Position numbers and translations under genes: made by a program. A stretch of DNA of 64,000 nucleotides from Enoplolaimus lenunculus (taxonomy: Eukaryota; Nematoda; Enoplea; Enoplida; Thoracostomopsidae), in NCBI GenBank assembly GCA_030248215.1, contig JASANG010001901.1:1-64000 (forward strand), given 5' to 3'. The notes below the pieces were generated by a model. It ran no database searches, was not told the origin of the DNA, and saw nothing but the letters and a program-made list of their open reading frames with translations. Shown here in pieces: positions 26,701 to 36,900 of the stretch. Numbering within the stretch: the first letter of the stretch is position 1; each line of letters opens with the position of its first letter.

Positions 26701-27713
26701 TATCATTTTGGCTGTCATATCATGGGCGTTTAGCCTTTATTTCTTCAATGTTCGCTTGACATCCTGGATGGTGAGTTTGAGCTTTAAAATATCATCGGTT
26801 TGGTTGATATACAGTCAGGGACAGAGTTAGGCGAAAACTAATCGTGCTTGTCGCTACGGTCTCGGTTTTATAATAGCTGTTGTTTTTGCTCGCGGTCAGT
26901 CGGGTCTAGAGACACGATCGCAGTGTTTAACTATGAAAGATAAGTTTGACTACAATTATTTTCCTTTCCATTAGGAGAAAATAGGTATCACGACAATTCG
27001 TCGCCCGACAACTCTCCGACCGACCGACAACTTGTAATCTGAAAGCTGAGTTCTTTCCATTGTAATGACTAATGCTGTTATGTATTTTTAGAAATCAGCG
27101 GCGGAATCGCGTGAACACAATCGTCCTTGTGTATTTTTGAATTTCTACGACACTCACGATGTTTGGCACTTTTTGTCTTCGATCAGTCTGTTTTTGTCGT
27201 TTATGGTTAGTTTTACTGTCAAAGTGGATTATTTTAATGGCTTAATAAGCTTTCAAACTGCTATCGAGATTGTTTTCAGTGCTGTATTGATCTCGTTATT
27301 GTTTCTGTGGATTAATACAGACAATATGAGAACAATGCGTCATGCAGTCACGATCACAATTAAGTACAATCGCGATGCTTGCATCTACAGCTGTAGTTGC
27401 GGTAGCGGGTTTGGTAAGCAATCGCGATTGCACTTATATTTTTTGTTCGTGGTTTCTAAAAATGATTCGAAATTTCAAACTATGGAAATTTCACCATAGA
27501 AATTTAAACAGACGCGTAATAATGTTTCATGCTATACAAAGGTACGGTAACCAAAAAAATATGCATCTAATTTTGGTTTTACCAAAAATGTAAGATTTTG
27601 TGAATGTTTTTATTGGTGTTTGTAATTTTAACGTGAATTGTTAGTTACAGGTGGTTCTAACTCTCGATGACGATCTGATATATACGCCACAAGATAGAAT
27701 CGCTGCGTTTTAA
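11792..27713 (+). CDS. SID-1/SIDT family dsRNA-channel-like membrane protein, 25 exons, complete
   Basis: Coding exons: 11792-11947, 12472-12593, 12871-12985, 13554-13687, 14367-14511, 15660-15743, 16651-16698, 17212-17299, 17547-17609, 18475-18568, 19135-19184, 21449-21558, 22265-22338, 22741-22807, 23178-23326, 23549-23597, 23945-24062, 24351-24487, 25069-25171, 25492-25571, 25870-25916, 26243-26348, 26660-26770, 27092-27205, 27651-27713; all phases agree, 808 aa (SIDT1/2 are about 830). Signal peptide (residues 1-20), extracellular beta-rich domain with LSWQLPLV and FPKDV to about 315, first membrane helix about 322-345, acidic cytosolic loop with DSDEYDYL (about 370-403), then about ten helices. 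[19 protein letters not shown] and [16 protein letters not shown] are diagnostic. The ceramidase-like (CREST) set is present: S541, H545, D556, H772, H776. Family role: dsRNA or nucleic-acid and lipid transport across membranes, with proposed hydrolase activity. The C-terminus DRIAAF corresponds to the SIDT ending. Introns are full of MITEs. Confidence 0.95.
12130..12305. repeat. GGAATCGGAATC-type dispersed repeat
   Basis: Runs of CGGAATCGGAATCGGAAC in an intron, with a related complete-looking copy at 13015-13370. Same style as the CGAATCCGAA and GCCGATGCC elements at 29-32 kb. Confidence 0.5.
13015..13370. mobile_element. GGAATCGG-family element in a SID-1 gene intron
   Basis: Left end with GGGAATCGGGATCGGAAC, right end with GAGAATCGGAATTCCGGT, containing ACTGATAAGTTAACT also seen near 12220. 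Probably a MITE of the family at 12130. Confidence 0.45.
14128..14261. mobile_element. GTATTCTCAAATG stem-loop MITE, copy 1
   Basis: Inverted termini CGTATTCTCAAATG/CATTTGAGAATA. Subterminal CCTATCACCAGTTGGTGATAG-type inner palindrome. Other copies at 18609, 43930 and 56049. Confidence 0.8.
14930..15165. repeat. Dispersed element ending in CCGAGACC/GGTCTCGG repeats, copy 1
   Basis: Begins AGAAATAAAGTAAAAA, contains TTAATTGTATGAA, ends with inverted GACCGAG/CTCGG motifs. A second copy is at 17670-17892 in the same gene. Confidence 0.6.
15945..16298. mobile_element. MITE-like element with CCCCGGGGCC termini
   Basis: Left end GTTGCCCCGGGGCC, right end GGCCAGGCCCCTGGGAATCTC, roughly inverted, with GC-rich ends and an AT-rich centre. 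Lies in the intron between SID-1 gene exons 6 and 7. Confidence 0.55.
16855..17085. mobile_element. MITE-like element with TTCAGCTTGGATTC repeats
   Basis: TCAGCTTGGATTC occurs at both ends and its complement GAATCCAAGCTGAA in the middle, with CCCCAATGTTC/CCCCATTTTC next to it. Intronic. Confidence 0.5.
17670..17892. repeat. Dispersed element ending in CCGAGACC/GGTCTCGG repeats, copy 2
   Basis: Same architecture as 14930-15165: AAGTGAAAAATAAAGTAAAAA at the left and CCGAGACCGCCCATC at the right. Confidence 0.6.
17921..18240. mobile_element. GGCTGGGTTTC/ACTTAAGTA MITE, copy 1
   Basis: Termini GGCTGGATTTCTAA and CCGAAACCCAGCC. The interior is rich in TACTTAAG in both orientations. Other copies at 18282, 35151 and 63294. 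Confidence 0.8.
18282..18447. mobile_element. GGCTGGGTTTC/ACTTAAGTA MITE, copy 2 (short)
   Basis: GTGGCTGGGTTAATGAAACC at the left and CACCAAGCCAGTG at the right, with ACTTAAGTATATAC repeats. A shorter, more diverged copy close to copy 1. Confidence 0.6.
18609..18830. mobile_element. GTATTCTCAAATG stem-loop MITE, copy 2
   Basis: Termini GTATTCTCGAATGCGTGTAG and GCGTATTTGATAATA. Inner CACCAGTTGGTG and CTAACTGGTGAGTGG arms as in the family. Confidence 0.75.
19310..19560. repeat. Direct-repeat block with CTGTTGACxCT motifs
   Basis: Two to three copies of a segment of about 90 bp (GAGTCACATCCCC/ACATTACATCCCC, TTCTGTTGACSCT, CAACGCGTGT) flanked by TGGCCACAAA at both ends. No coding content. Confidence 0.45.
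21056..21249. mobile_element. MITE-like element ending in GGGGCGTTCCAG, copy 2
   Basis: Contains GTTTCACACGTTCTCGC and ends ATATGGGGCGTTCCAG, matching 4773-4954. Confidence 0.55.
21725..22013. repeat. Perfect 111-bp inverted repeat with direct repeats
   Basis: Arms 21769-21879 and 21903-22013 are exact reverse complements, separated by 23 bp. In addition 21725-21770 and 21878-21923 are identical 46-bp direct repeats. Each half starts or ends with ATGTCGGAATCT or its complement, so this can be read as two inverted copies of a 130-bp element. It lies in the intron between SID-1 gene exons 12 and 13 and would form a long perfect duplex in pre-mRNA. Confidence 0.95.
22886..23036. mobile_element. 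GC-rich MITE with GGCGCTATA termini
   Basis: Left end AAGGGGTGGCGCTATACTTT, right end AATTATAGCGCCGCCC, inverted. Interior with CGTACGGT, GTCCGCG and GACGCCG. Related elements: 24568, 25293, 31868, 32855, 47601. Intronic in the SID-1 family gene. Confidence 0.75.
23135..23168. mobile_element. Fragment of the GGCGCTATA family beside an acceptor
   Basis: GTCGTGCGGCGCTACGTATAGCGCGACCCTTA is the inverted terminal region of the family. It ends nine bases before the exon at 23178, so it forms part of the region upstream of that acceptor. Confidence 0.5.
24568..24778. mobile_element. GC-rich GGCGCTATA-family MITE, copy in exon 18-19 intron
   Basis: Left end TTAGGCGGGCGCTATGC, right end AAGTATAGCGCAATCCTTG. 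Interior with GGTGCCGTCCGG and CAGCGCCGCATG. Confidence 0.65.
25293..25427. mobile_element. GC-rich GGCGCTATA-family MITE, short copy
   Basis: GCGCGCGGCACGGTAAAAATC and GCCGCGCGGCGC arms near the left, GTGCCGGCGTTCGGCTC then AAAGTATAGCGCAACCCTAC at the right. Confidence 0.6.
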
Positions 27714-29120
27714 CCAATCGCAGTGTTGTCTGTTTCGGTGTTGACGAACAACGGAAATAAGTTGCTATTTTAATAGCATCGTTTTGCATAAATATGAAAA
27801 AAGCTAGCCATGTGCGTAGTGGAAGGAAATATTTATTCAGTAGTGCAATTTTCAACCTGATGCAACTGCTTGTTTCTGTTGATTATCATCTTCTACTGCA
27901 TGCCGTTGAATGTGCTAACTTTGTTTTACCGAGTTAACTTTGGATATTACGTGTTACGGGTGTTCCTATGAAAAACGTTTTGAAGAAGGACGGCTGCGAA
28001 ACTCGATACGAGCTCAACGTATTCGAGGTTCAAATTTGAACGTAGAATTCAAGAAATTTTTCTTCGTAGAAATAAAAGTATGGTATGATTTTAAAGTGTT
28101 TCGCTTTTGTTTTAGTAGAAATCGAAAATATTCATTTTCGAATATTAAAATTGACAGATTTGACATAATATACACTGAATCACTGAGTATCTAATTTTTT
28201 ACTGTTTTTGCTTACAATTTTTAAAAATGCCAAAGTGCTGCCGAACTTTGCTGGATTACGCATTTTCAAATTTTGTTGCCGTTTTGTCTCGAAGACTAAG
28301 AATAATTGCGAGGTGTTTAATTCTGTCAGCATATATCAGTGATTACGAAGTCTTTTTCGCACCCATAAGTACACCGACCAGCATTGGTTAAAATTACTTG
28401 TAGAAATCTGGCGTATTTTGGAAAAACGATTGAATTCGCTGATACAGTATGTTGGTTAGAATTTCACAGGGTAGAAATAGTTGGTAAATAAATATTTACC
28501 TAAACATATTATTGGTAATGTACTGGTTTTGCTTCGGTTTTCCCTCTGGTCATTCGCAATTTGTAGTTACATTCCTGTATTATATTGGTGTGATGGTTCT
28601 GTCAGCGTTCGTACTTTGAATTCTGCCTGTACGGTTTTCGTACGAGAAGAATATCCCCGTTTTCAAAAGGAAACGACTGTCTTTTGAACGTAAGAAACAT
28701 TTTGGGTTTTGTAAGTGTGGTTTTAGCATTATATTCGAAAATACGTTTAAAATTATTGTTTGCTTTAATTTTAGAGTATTGGAATTTAAACGTTAAAGGA
28801 TGGAGTTTTTTTGAAATTTGAAAACAATATTTTATTTGCTGTTTTAACTATTAAAATTGATAAAACGTTGTATAATTTCGCTTGTATATCGCAAGTTGAG
28901 GGTTTGGTCGATGCTTTTCGAACGCATTTTTTTGTATTAATGATTTGATGTTTGTTTGCGATTGAATTACTACGTATTTGAACAAATACACATGTGATTT
29001 TCATGATACGTTTTCTCATTCGGGAGCTTTTATTTTTGATAGGCAAGCCAAATTGTAGAGTTGGCAAAATTGTAATTGACCAACTTTGTATACTAAAACA
29101 ATAATTTTGGGGCTTGAACA
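27714..29120. other. No gene seen; 3' flank of the SID-1 family gene
   Basis: Mostly unique AT-rich sequence. An AATAAA lies at 28071-28076 in the sense of the gene and could serve its 3' end, though it is some 360 bp past the stop. Open frames here are short and without splice support. Confidence 0.4.
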
Positions 29121-29352
29121 CTGCGTTTTTGTGCGATCAGAGGTGCCGATAACAAAATTTTTGCCGATGCCAAAAACGATGCTGATTCTTATTTTGAAAA
29201 TATACCGAACCGACGCCAAGAAGTGAAACTGATAGCATTCCAACTGACTGTTATGTGCAAAAAGTATCGGCAAAGAATCGCCAGTTTTTTTGCAGTGCCG
29301 ATGCTGATACTCACGAAAGGTACCGATAATTGCCAATGCCGAATAACCGACA
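29121..29352. mobile_element. GCCGATGCC-family element, incomplete copy
   Basis: GTGCCGATAAC and GCCGATGCC motifs at the left, ACCGATAATTGCCAATGCCG at the right. Shares ATAGCATTCCAACTGACTGT (inverted) with 31438-31856. Confidence 0.6.
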
Positions 29353-29363
29353 CATCCTTATTG

Positions 29364-29870
29364 CGTACACCAGGGCGTAACCGGATATCCGTTTCCGATT
29401 TTATCTGTTTCCGTTGTTATAGAAATACACGAAATTCGTTTATGTTTACGTTCAAAATTAGTTATAAATTACGTAAATTTCTCACAATTTTTATTACAGA
29501 TGTGCTGCAATTTTGTCCGAACTGAAACAAAAATTGCTATATCCATCCATAATCTGGCCCACTTTTAGGGCCGTCCCGGTTTCTGGTGGGAATGTAAAAG
29601 AGTAGGCTTATACATTCTAGACTGCATTTTTTTGCTTAGGCTGAGGAACACGCTTAATCTACTGTTACGGCCGTAAAAGTAACATTGGCCCATAATCTTA
29701 AAAATTTCGTTGCATCCACCATTTTTTCTTCAAAATTTTAGGTGTACGCAGAAAAATACAACTTATTTGAAATTTATATATGCTTCAAACTCCGTATCCG
29801 TCATTTCGATCACTATCCGTTTCCGTTACTTTTACTACCCGTTTATATCCTGGCGTACACTGTTATTTTC
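29364..29870. mobile_element. Element with CCGTTTCCG repeats, with a second element inserted
   Basis: Left end ACACCAGGGCGTAACCGG, right end CTATCCGTTTCCG...CTGGCGTACACTG. A CCTAAG-type element (about 29560-29695) with GGCCCACTTTTAGGGCCG and GTAACATTGGCCC lies inside it, a nested insertion. Confidence 0.55.
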
Positions 29871-29985
29871 CATATATTGTCTGTAAAAGAATATATTCAA
29901 GTAAAATTTTAAAGCCGTTTCATTGCTTAGTGCGAACGTACGATACAAGTTAATGGGTATATCGTGGTGACCGACAATATAGTCA

Positions 29986-30237
29986 CACTGTAAATTTCAA
30001 TGAGTTGATTTTAACTCAGAATGAGTTGAATCACTCAGTCTGAGTTAGCACTTTCAGAACTCAGAAATTTGAGTTGATTCAATTCATTATGAGTTAATTA
30101 ATCAACTCACCCAGCGTCAACTCAACTCAGAGTGAAAATCAAATCAACTCAGATTAAGTTAATGTATACTGATATTAATTCAGAAATAACCAACTCGCTA
30201 GCTGAATCGATTAATCAACTCATTGGAATTTACAGTG
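29986..30237. mobile_element. GAGTT-family palindromic MITE, copy 3
   Basis: Termini CACTGTAAATTTC and GGAATTTACAGTG. 252 bp, rich in GAGTTGATT and AATCAACTC. The best-preserved copy; intergenic. Confidence 0.85.
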
Positions 30238-30923
30238 TAGCATTATACTTTAGTACCGAACAAATTAAATTCTGTCTAACTTAATTTGGTCGTGGAAGTA
30301 TTTACACAGTTCCAGCGTATTTGATGTTTAGGGAACAGCAGGTGATTTTTCACTGTCCTCGCATTCCTGACCATGCTTGTCCGCGTCCGCAATTGTATCA
30401 TGAACAAGTAAGCGCAAAAGCAAAAAAATGTGAAACTAAATCCCGAGTCTTGGTAAATGTTTAAGCCTTTCATACAGTAGGCAGCGAGCAAACAAATCGC
30501 AAACTGCAGAATGCGCACGGTGCAATATTTGGCAATCTTATGCGTTAAACTCTAGAACACATGAGCAAGGGCCACTGTAAATGGTAAGATTTTATAGTCG
30601 AGTCGTGATGATAAACGACTTTCATCAGGCAAACCTGGATGCGTGTCTTATAGCTTGAACTTAAATCTCAAATGAAATAGGACGTATTCATGCGGGAAAT
30701 GGTTAATGATTGTGGAATCTTGTCGTGGAATTAATCAGCACTGGCTTTATACATGACATTGATCTGCAAGGTAAGGTTATAATGTTGTTTACTTTTATTA
30801 AGCCTCTTAGTTTTGTAGCCTAATTTGGTTGTTTGTTTGTTTTTTGTTGTAATTATTTAGATTTGTTCTATACGTGTTACAAATACAGGCATAAATCCGA
30901 CTGAACTATAATAAATTGCAATC

Positions 30924-33900
30924 ATGACAACCGAAGACACTGCAGAACAAAATTCACACAAATGTTGTGGGCCATCGTGCAGTTTCACTGTTCCGCAAAG
31001 TAAAGATTGGATTGCGTTAAACGTTGGCGGCCAAAGGTTTATCACTACGAAGTGAGTTCTTTTTTTAGTGATTTCTTTCGACGCATGAACAGAACAGTGC
31101 CGGATCGTTTGCCGGAGCGGCTGTAATAGAGTCAGTTTAAGCTTTAGCCGAAATTTTTTAGTTACAGTTAGGAATAGGAATAGGCTCTTGCTTACGCTTA
31201 GGCGTAGGCTTATTCTTAGTTTAAGGAATATGCTTATACTACTGTTTCATCCCTGTGCTATACATGTGCCTTTTCTAGTAAAAAAATGAAAGCTACGTTG
31301 ATTTGGCAAATTGATGGTTTATGTTTCATTCATACCGTTTAGCCTGATTCGTTTACGGTGAGCCCAGTTTAAGGTGTTGATGTGGACCAAGATGAAATAT
31401 CACCTGTGGCTCATAGCTTGTGAAAGGTTCTATATAGTAGGGATGTGCCGATTCATCGGCATCGGTATTGGTAATAATCGGCACTTTTCGTGAGTATCGG
31501 CATCGGAACTGCAAAAAATTGTCGATTCTTTGACGATACTTTTTGCACATAACAGTTCGTTGGAATGCTATCAATTTCCCTCCTTGGCGTATATCAGTAT
31601 GTCTAATCCGGAAACTCTGATCTCTCTAAAGTTTGTGTTTGGAAAAATTAATTGAAATGAAACTTTCTCATAAAATGATAATCGTTTGTGGTGATTATAG
31701 TTTAAGTTTTCGCATAATGATGTAATGTTGTAATATCGTATCTGTTTTTAAGCATGGTATACTAAATTTGAAATCGGCATAGTTTCGACATTGGCAAATT
31801 TTCAAATCAGAATCGGTATCGGCATCGGCAAAAATTTTGGTATCGGCACATCCCTAATATGGTAGTGGTTAACTTAGGATGGCGCTATAGTTTTTAAATA
31901 TTGAGTGTTTTCCTGCGTCATTCGTATCTGTGCGTCAACGTCAGTCGTCGTCCGTCACCAGTACAGCATCGTATCGCCTACGATATCGTACTGTGACTAA
32001 CGGCTACGTACCAGGGTGGCACCGAATCCTGATTTGACCGAATTCGAATCCGAAACCAGTACTAATTTGCCGAATCCGAAACCGAATACGAATCCGAATC
32101 CTGCATGTGGCAAATTTCAGATATATCTATAATTTGTTTCAGAATATCAACACAATGCCAGCCGTATAACATTTAATACGTTAATATATTTCGTCCCGAC
32201 GTCAGTTCTGAGATTTCTCACCTGAAATAAAAAATATTGATTTTTATAGCAAGGTATTTAAAATTGGTATTGCTTAAAAATGAAAAAAAAACATATTGCC
32301 GAACTTTGTTGGATTCGGCTTTTGGATTCGGCTTTTCCACAACCGAATCCGAGTCCGAATACGAACCTCATATTTTTGTCGAATACGAATCCGAACCTCT
32401 GTTGCCACCCTGCTACGTACGACAACGGACGGCGCCGTACGACAAGTTTTAACGCCACTCTTTGAGTGGCAGAATTTCATGCAAATACATGCGCTGAAAC
32501 CTGTAAAAGTACTCCTTGCTCAACTTGTAATGTATTTGCTAAGATGTTTCAGGAGGACATTGATGTCACAAGATCCGAATTCGATGCTTGGACGAATGTT
32601 TGCTGCTGAGAACTCGAATGGTATGTTTTCTGTTCAGATGTGCCATTTATTTTACAGCTTTAACATCTGATATGCTAAACCCGGTCTCGCTGGTTTTTGA
32701 ATATTTAGAAAGTTTTTGTTATAATTCGGTTTTGAAACTTTTGGATTTAGTTTTTACGCTTACACGGCGGTTTCTAATAAAAGCGGGGGCGTGTTTTTAA
32801 GGCGAAAAGAACAACTGTAAGTAATTGCAGTGAAAACTTAAAGCAATAATTATATGCTTATCTTCTGGCGTCGTTCGTTACTGAGCGGCGTCGTAAGCGA
32901 TTGGGCGTACAGCGCCAGATGGCAATTCGGCTACGCTGCCGCACGGGAACGAATGACGCCGGATGGCACAGAAGTTATCAAAATGTATAATGCCACCCGT
33001 AGTTGGGTTGAAGTAAAGCTAAGTACGCATCATTATAATTGATTTACTTAGAATTAAGCAGAAAATAGCGTAACGCTGAATGGTTAATCAGAGTTAGCAT
33101 TACGTTATGTCTTTTTGTTACAGATTGCAATCGTTTAGCGAGTTCAAAAGACTGCACGGGTGCGTTCTTAATTGATCGAAGTCCGAAGCATTTTGACACA
33201 GTGTTAAATTATTTACGATACGGCAAAGTCGTTATTGAACCTGGAATTAACCTGGAAGGTAAATTAAAGTGGCCAAAATTTAAAAAAATGTGTTCAAATG
33301 TTTTTATTTAGATTTTATGCATATGAATGTGTAAAAAGTGTTAATGTAGTGTGTATAACATTTTAAGGAGCTTTCGTATCACCTGGACTGCCAAACATTG
33401 ATCTCGTATGACTCAAAGAAAGCGTGTTGAGAGATTGCTTGGCGCGCTGTGAATTTTAGCTTTAAGCAGATTTTGATGTCTTAGGTAGCCTTTTTTGTGC
33501 TTGATTGCTAAAAGTTATGACAGGAACAAGAATGAAATTTTGTAAAAAACGCTCATGATTGCGAACTCGAAAGTATTTAAGAAAATTAAAGCAATCTGTT
33601 TTTGTAACTCGTACTGATATAGAAAATATCAGTTTGTTAATTTGTTTACAGGCTTGTTGGAAGAAGCGAAATTCTATGGGCTCGATAAGATGGTGTCCGT
33701 GGTAGAAGAGAAGATAAAGGTAAGTAGTTTTTCTATGTCTCTTAAGATTTATTACTAAATATCCATTTTATTTAATTTTTCCACTATGTAAATAAATTAA
33801 TATTATTTTATATATTTCTTGGCTCGTGCTAATTATAGGGGCCTGTCAGTAAAACTGGGGGAGCGAGAAATTGAGACAAGAATGTGTAGGCTTCGGCTTA

Positions 33901-36900
33901 AGCTCAGCGATCACTCTTATAGTAAATATAATGCGTATGTTTTGTTCATTGTTAATGTTCGCAAATGCGTTTCTTTATTCTTGTTCTATGAATGTTTTCA
34001 GCTCGAAAGCTCAAAAACAGACGACGATGCAATGACGCGTAAAGATGTCATGACAATTTTGATGTATTCGGCAACGCACACCATGCTTCGATTTCAGGTA
34101 GTATTCTGGCTTCTCCACAGCTTGAAAATTTCCGCCGGGGGGGCGTTTCCTGGGGGGCCCCCAGAAGTTTACTGGGGGGCAGCTGATTTTGCTGGGGGGG
34201 CAGTTTTCCTGGGGCCCCCCAGATGATCTGGGGGGTCCTGGGGGGGCAGGCTTAAAAATTTGCAAACCGACTTTTTGGACCATTTTTTTTCATTCTAGAC
34301 CGTGTTTCCAACTCAACGTAAGATTACTCATCGCTCAACATGACAAAAATTTCTCGCAAACGCTAATAACAATAATTTTAACTAATATTACGTATATACT
34401 GACAACTTAACCAGAAGTTGAAAGAAGCACAATTATATAAAATATAGATAATCTATAATTGAAACTGTGATTAATATATATTTTGTATATTAGTCACAGC
34501 TTCAATTTATCATAAGGCTCAGGCGGGTTGAACTTGCTGCTGCAAGGTACTTTCGAATGCTGTATGCCCTGAAACGGTCTTTATATAATTGTGCTTTTTC
34601 AGTTCATTATTGAATTGTATTAGTTACTACTGGTATTTGTAACGCTATTAAAAATTATGAGTACTCAGCGTAATATAAAATCATATTTTGCCGAATGTCC
34701 GCCTCAAAAGAAGTCCAGGTCTTTACGTTTTAACATTGAAAATTTTTGACCTAGAAAAGTCCTGGGGGCCCCCAGCAAAAAAATTTGCGGCGGGGCATTT
34801 TGCTGGGGGGCGGCCGAAAATTCGCCGGGGGCCTTTCCTGGGGGCGGCAAAATTTTCGCCGGGGGGGGGGAATGGAAATTTCGAAAAGTGCTGGGGCCCC
34901 CCGCCCCCTCCCGCTGTGGAGAAGCCAGGTATCAATGTTGATTTTTTCTTATTTTTAATGATTAATTATTATAAATTGGATTGGGTTTGAATTTAACCTA
35001 GAAAAATGAGCAAAACAATAATTCTTGTGTGACAAGTAGTTTTTGCGATATTTTGCTAATAGAATTTTTGTTAACGCCAAAGAAATTGTAAGCGGCTTTA
35101 GTTTAAATGATTTTTTAATTTTCCGTTATTGAATAATATTTGAAACACAATGGCTGGGTTTCTGAAACCTTATACGTACGTACAACTTAGTACTTAAGTA
35201 TGAGCTAAGTAAGTGCTCAACGATTTTGTCGCTTTTAAAAGCGTACTTAAGTTAAGTAAACACTTACGTCACTGATTAAATTTGATATACTACAAATTAA
35301 CCGCTTAGGCATACTAACCTTGGTGTATTAATTGTGGTTGACTCCTATGTAAAAAATTTAAGTACTTACATAAGTCGGCGATTTAAGTTATTACTTAAGC
35401 ATAACTTAAGTAAATACTTAAGTAAGATTTCGGAAACCCAGCCAATGTTTTATAATGTTCTCCAGCTATGTCTTACGTACTGTTAGGATTGTGGTTGTAT
35501 ATACATTTGCACCGTTAAAGTTTTTCTAAATTGCTTGTGCTCAACTTTATGTGGAAGTTCTGCGAAGCTGAACTCGTTACGTGTTTTATATTTTTACAGG
35601 CGGTGAATTTGTCAAGTGCTGACTTGTCTCATCTCGATTTACAAGCGATTAATTTCAAATATGCCATTCTATCAAATTGTAACCTTTCTTCGGCAAATCT
35701 GAATAATTGCAATTTCGAACGCGCTAATTTGTCAAACGCCAATTTAAATGTAAGTTTTGCATTTTGTACGTTGAAATGATGTGTAAATTTTATTTATTTT
35801 AAATGTTTATGTGTTTTTGTTTGTGATTAAACTTAGAATCATTTAACTATAGTGACATTGTTGCGAAAACTTGTATGGCTGTGGAGCTCATGGCTATAAC
35901 TGTGTACTGGCGATCCATATAGCGTCAGCTCGAACCGCACTGCATACGCAGTAAGATTTTTGTATGGACTCCATATGGTACAGCTTAAATTTAGTATCAC
36001 TTCGCTTTGAATAACTCAATTATTTAAAGTTACTTAAATTTGTACACAAATTTAAAAATAACATTCCAGGGCGCTCAGTTATCAAACGTGAAAATGTTGT
36101 GCGCAAATTTAATGGGTGCGTCTATGCGTGGATGCAATTTCGAAGGCTTGCACACATCGTCGCTTGAAGGTATGTTGTTACGGATTGGATATAAAAATTT
36201 GAGAGTTACGTTATATTATAACTTGTGTGGTTAAGAAACTAGCGCTTCAGTATAGTATAGATTATGACAGCGGTTCGTATTAGGATATCTGTATATTAAC
36301 GTTGGAACGCCCCACATACGTATTTTTGGCAACTTCCAGCATTCCTTTGTTTACAATAATTTCTCAGGAAATACACGTGATTGTTCTATGAAAGGAAAAT
36401 TTGCAAGGACATTTTTGTGCTTTCGCTACATAGGCGCATTGCGCAAAACTGGCAGACTAGTTTTGTATTGATGAGGTAGTAATTATATTCTGTGCATGTA
36501 TTTTTTGCTATTTTAGTCATTTTTCTGTTGTTGCATTTTTGATATTTAGTAATTATTAATTTCATCGATTTTTGGGTCCATTTATTATGCAAACATGCAA
36601 GTTATAATTCATGTTAAAAATTAATTTTAATACGACGAGTAACAGGGCAACTCTTAAGCTTTGCATTGGTTTACCAAATTTTAGTTTATAATGACGCGTT
36701 TGTGTTTAAGGTGCAAACTGCAAAGGGGTAGATCTTGAAGGCAGCCAGATGTGCGGAGTTAATTTGCGAGTCGCCAATTTGAAGAATGCAAATTTAAAGA
36801 ATTGTGTGTTACGCAACGCGGTGTTTGCTGGCTCCGATCTCGAGGTAAATATTATTACTAAAAAAGCCCTGAAATAGCTTCTATCAAAAAACTTAGCATT

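Noticed and set aside
27206-27499. Read-through of SID-1 gene exon 24 to a longer C-terminus
   Set aside because: The exon ends at a donor (ATG, GTTAGT), and the exon at 27651 restores the family ending LTLDDDL...DRIAAF in phase.
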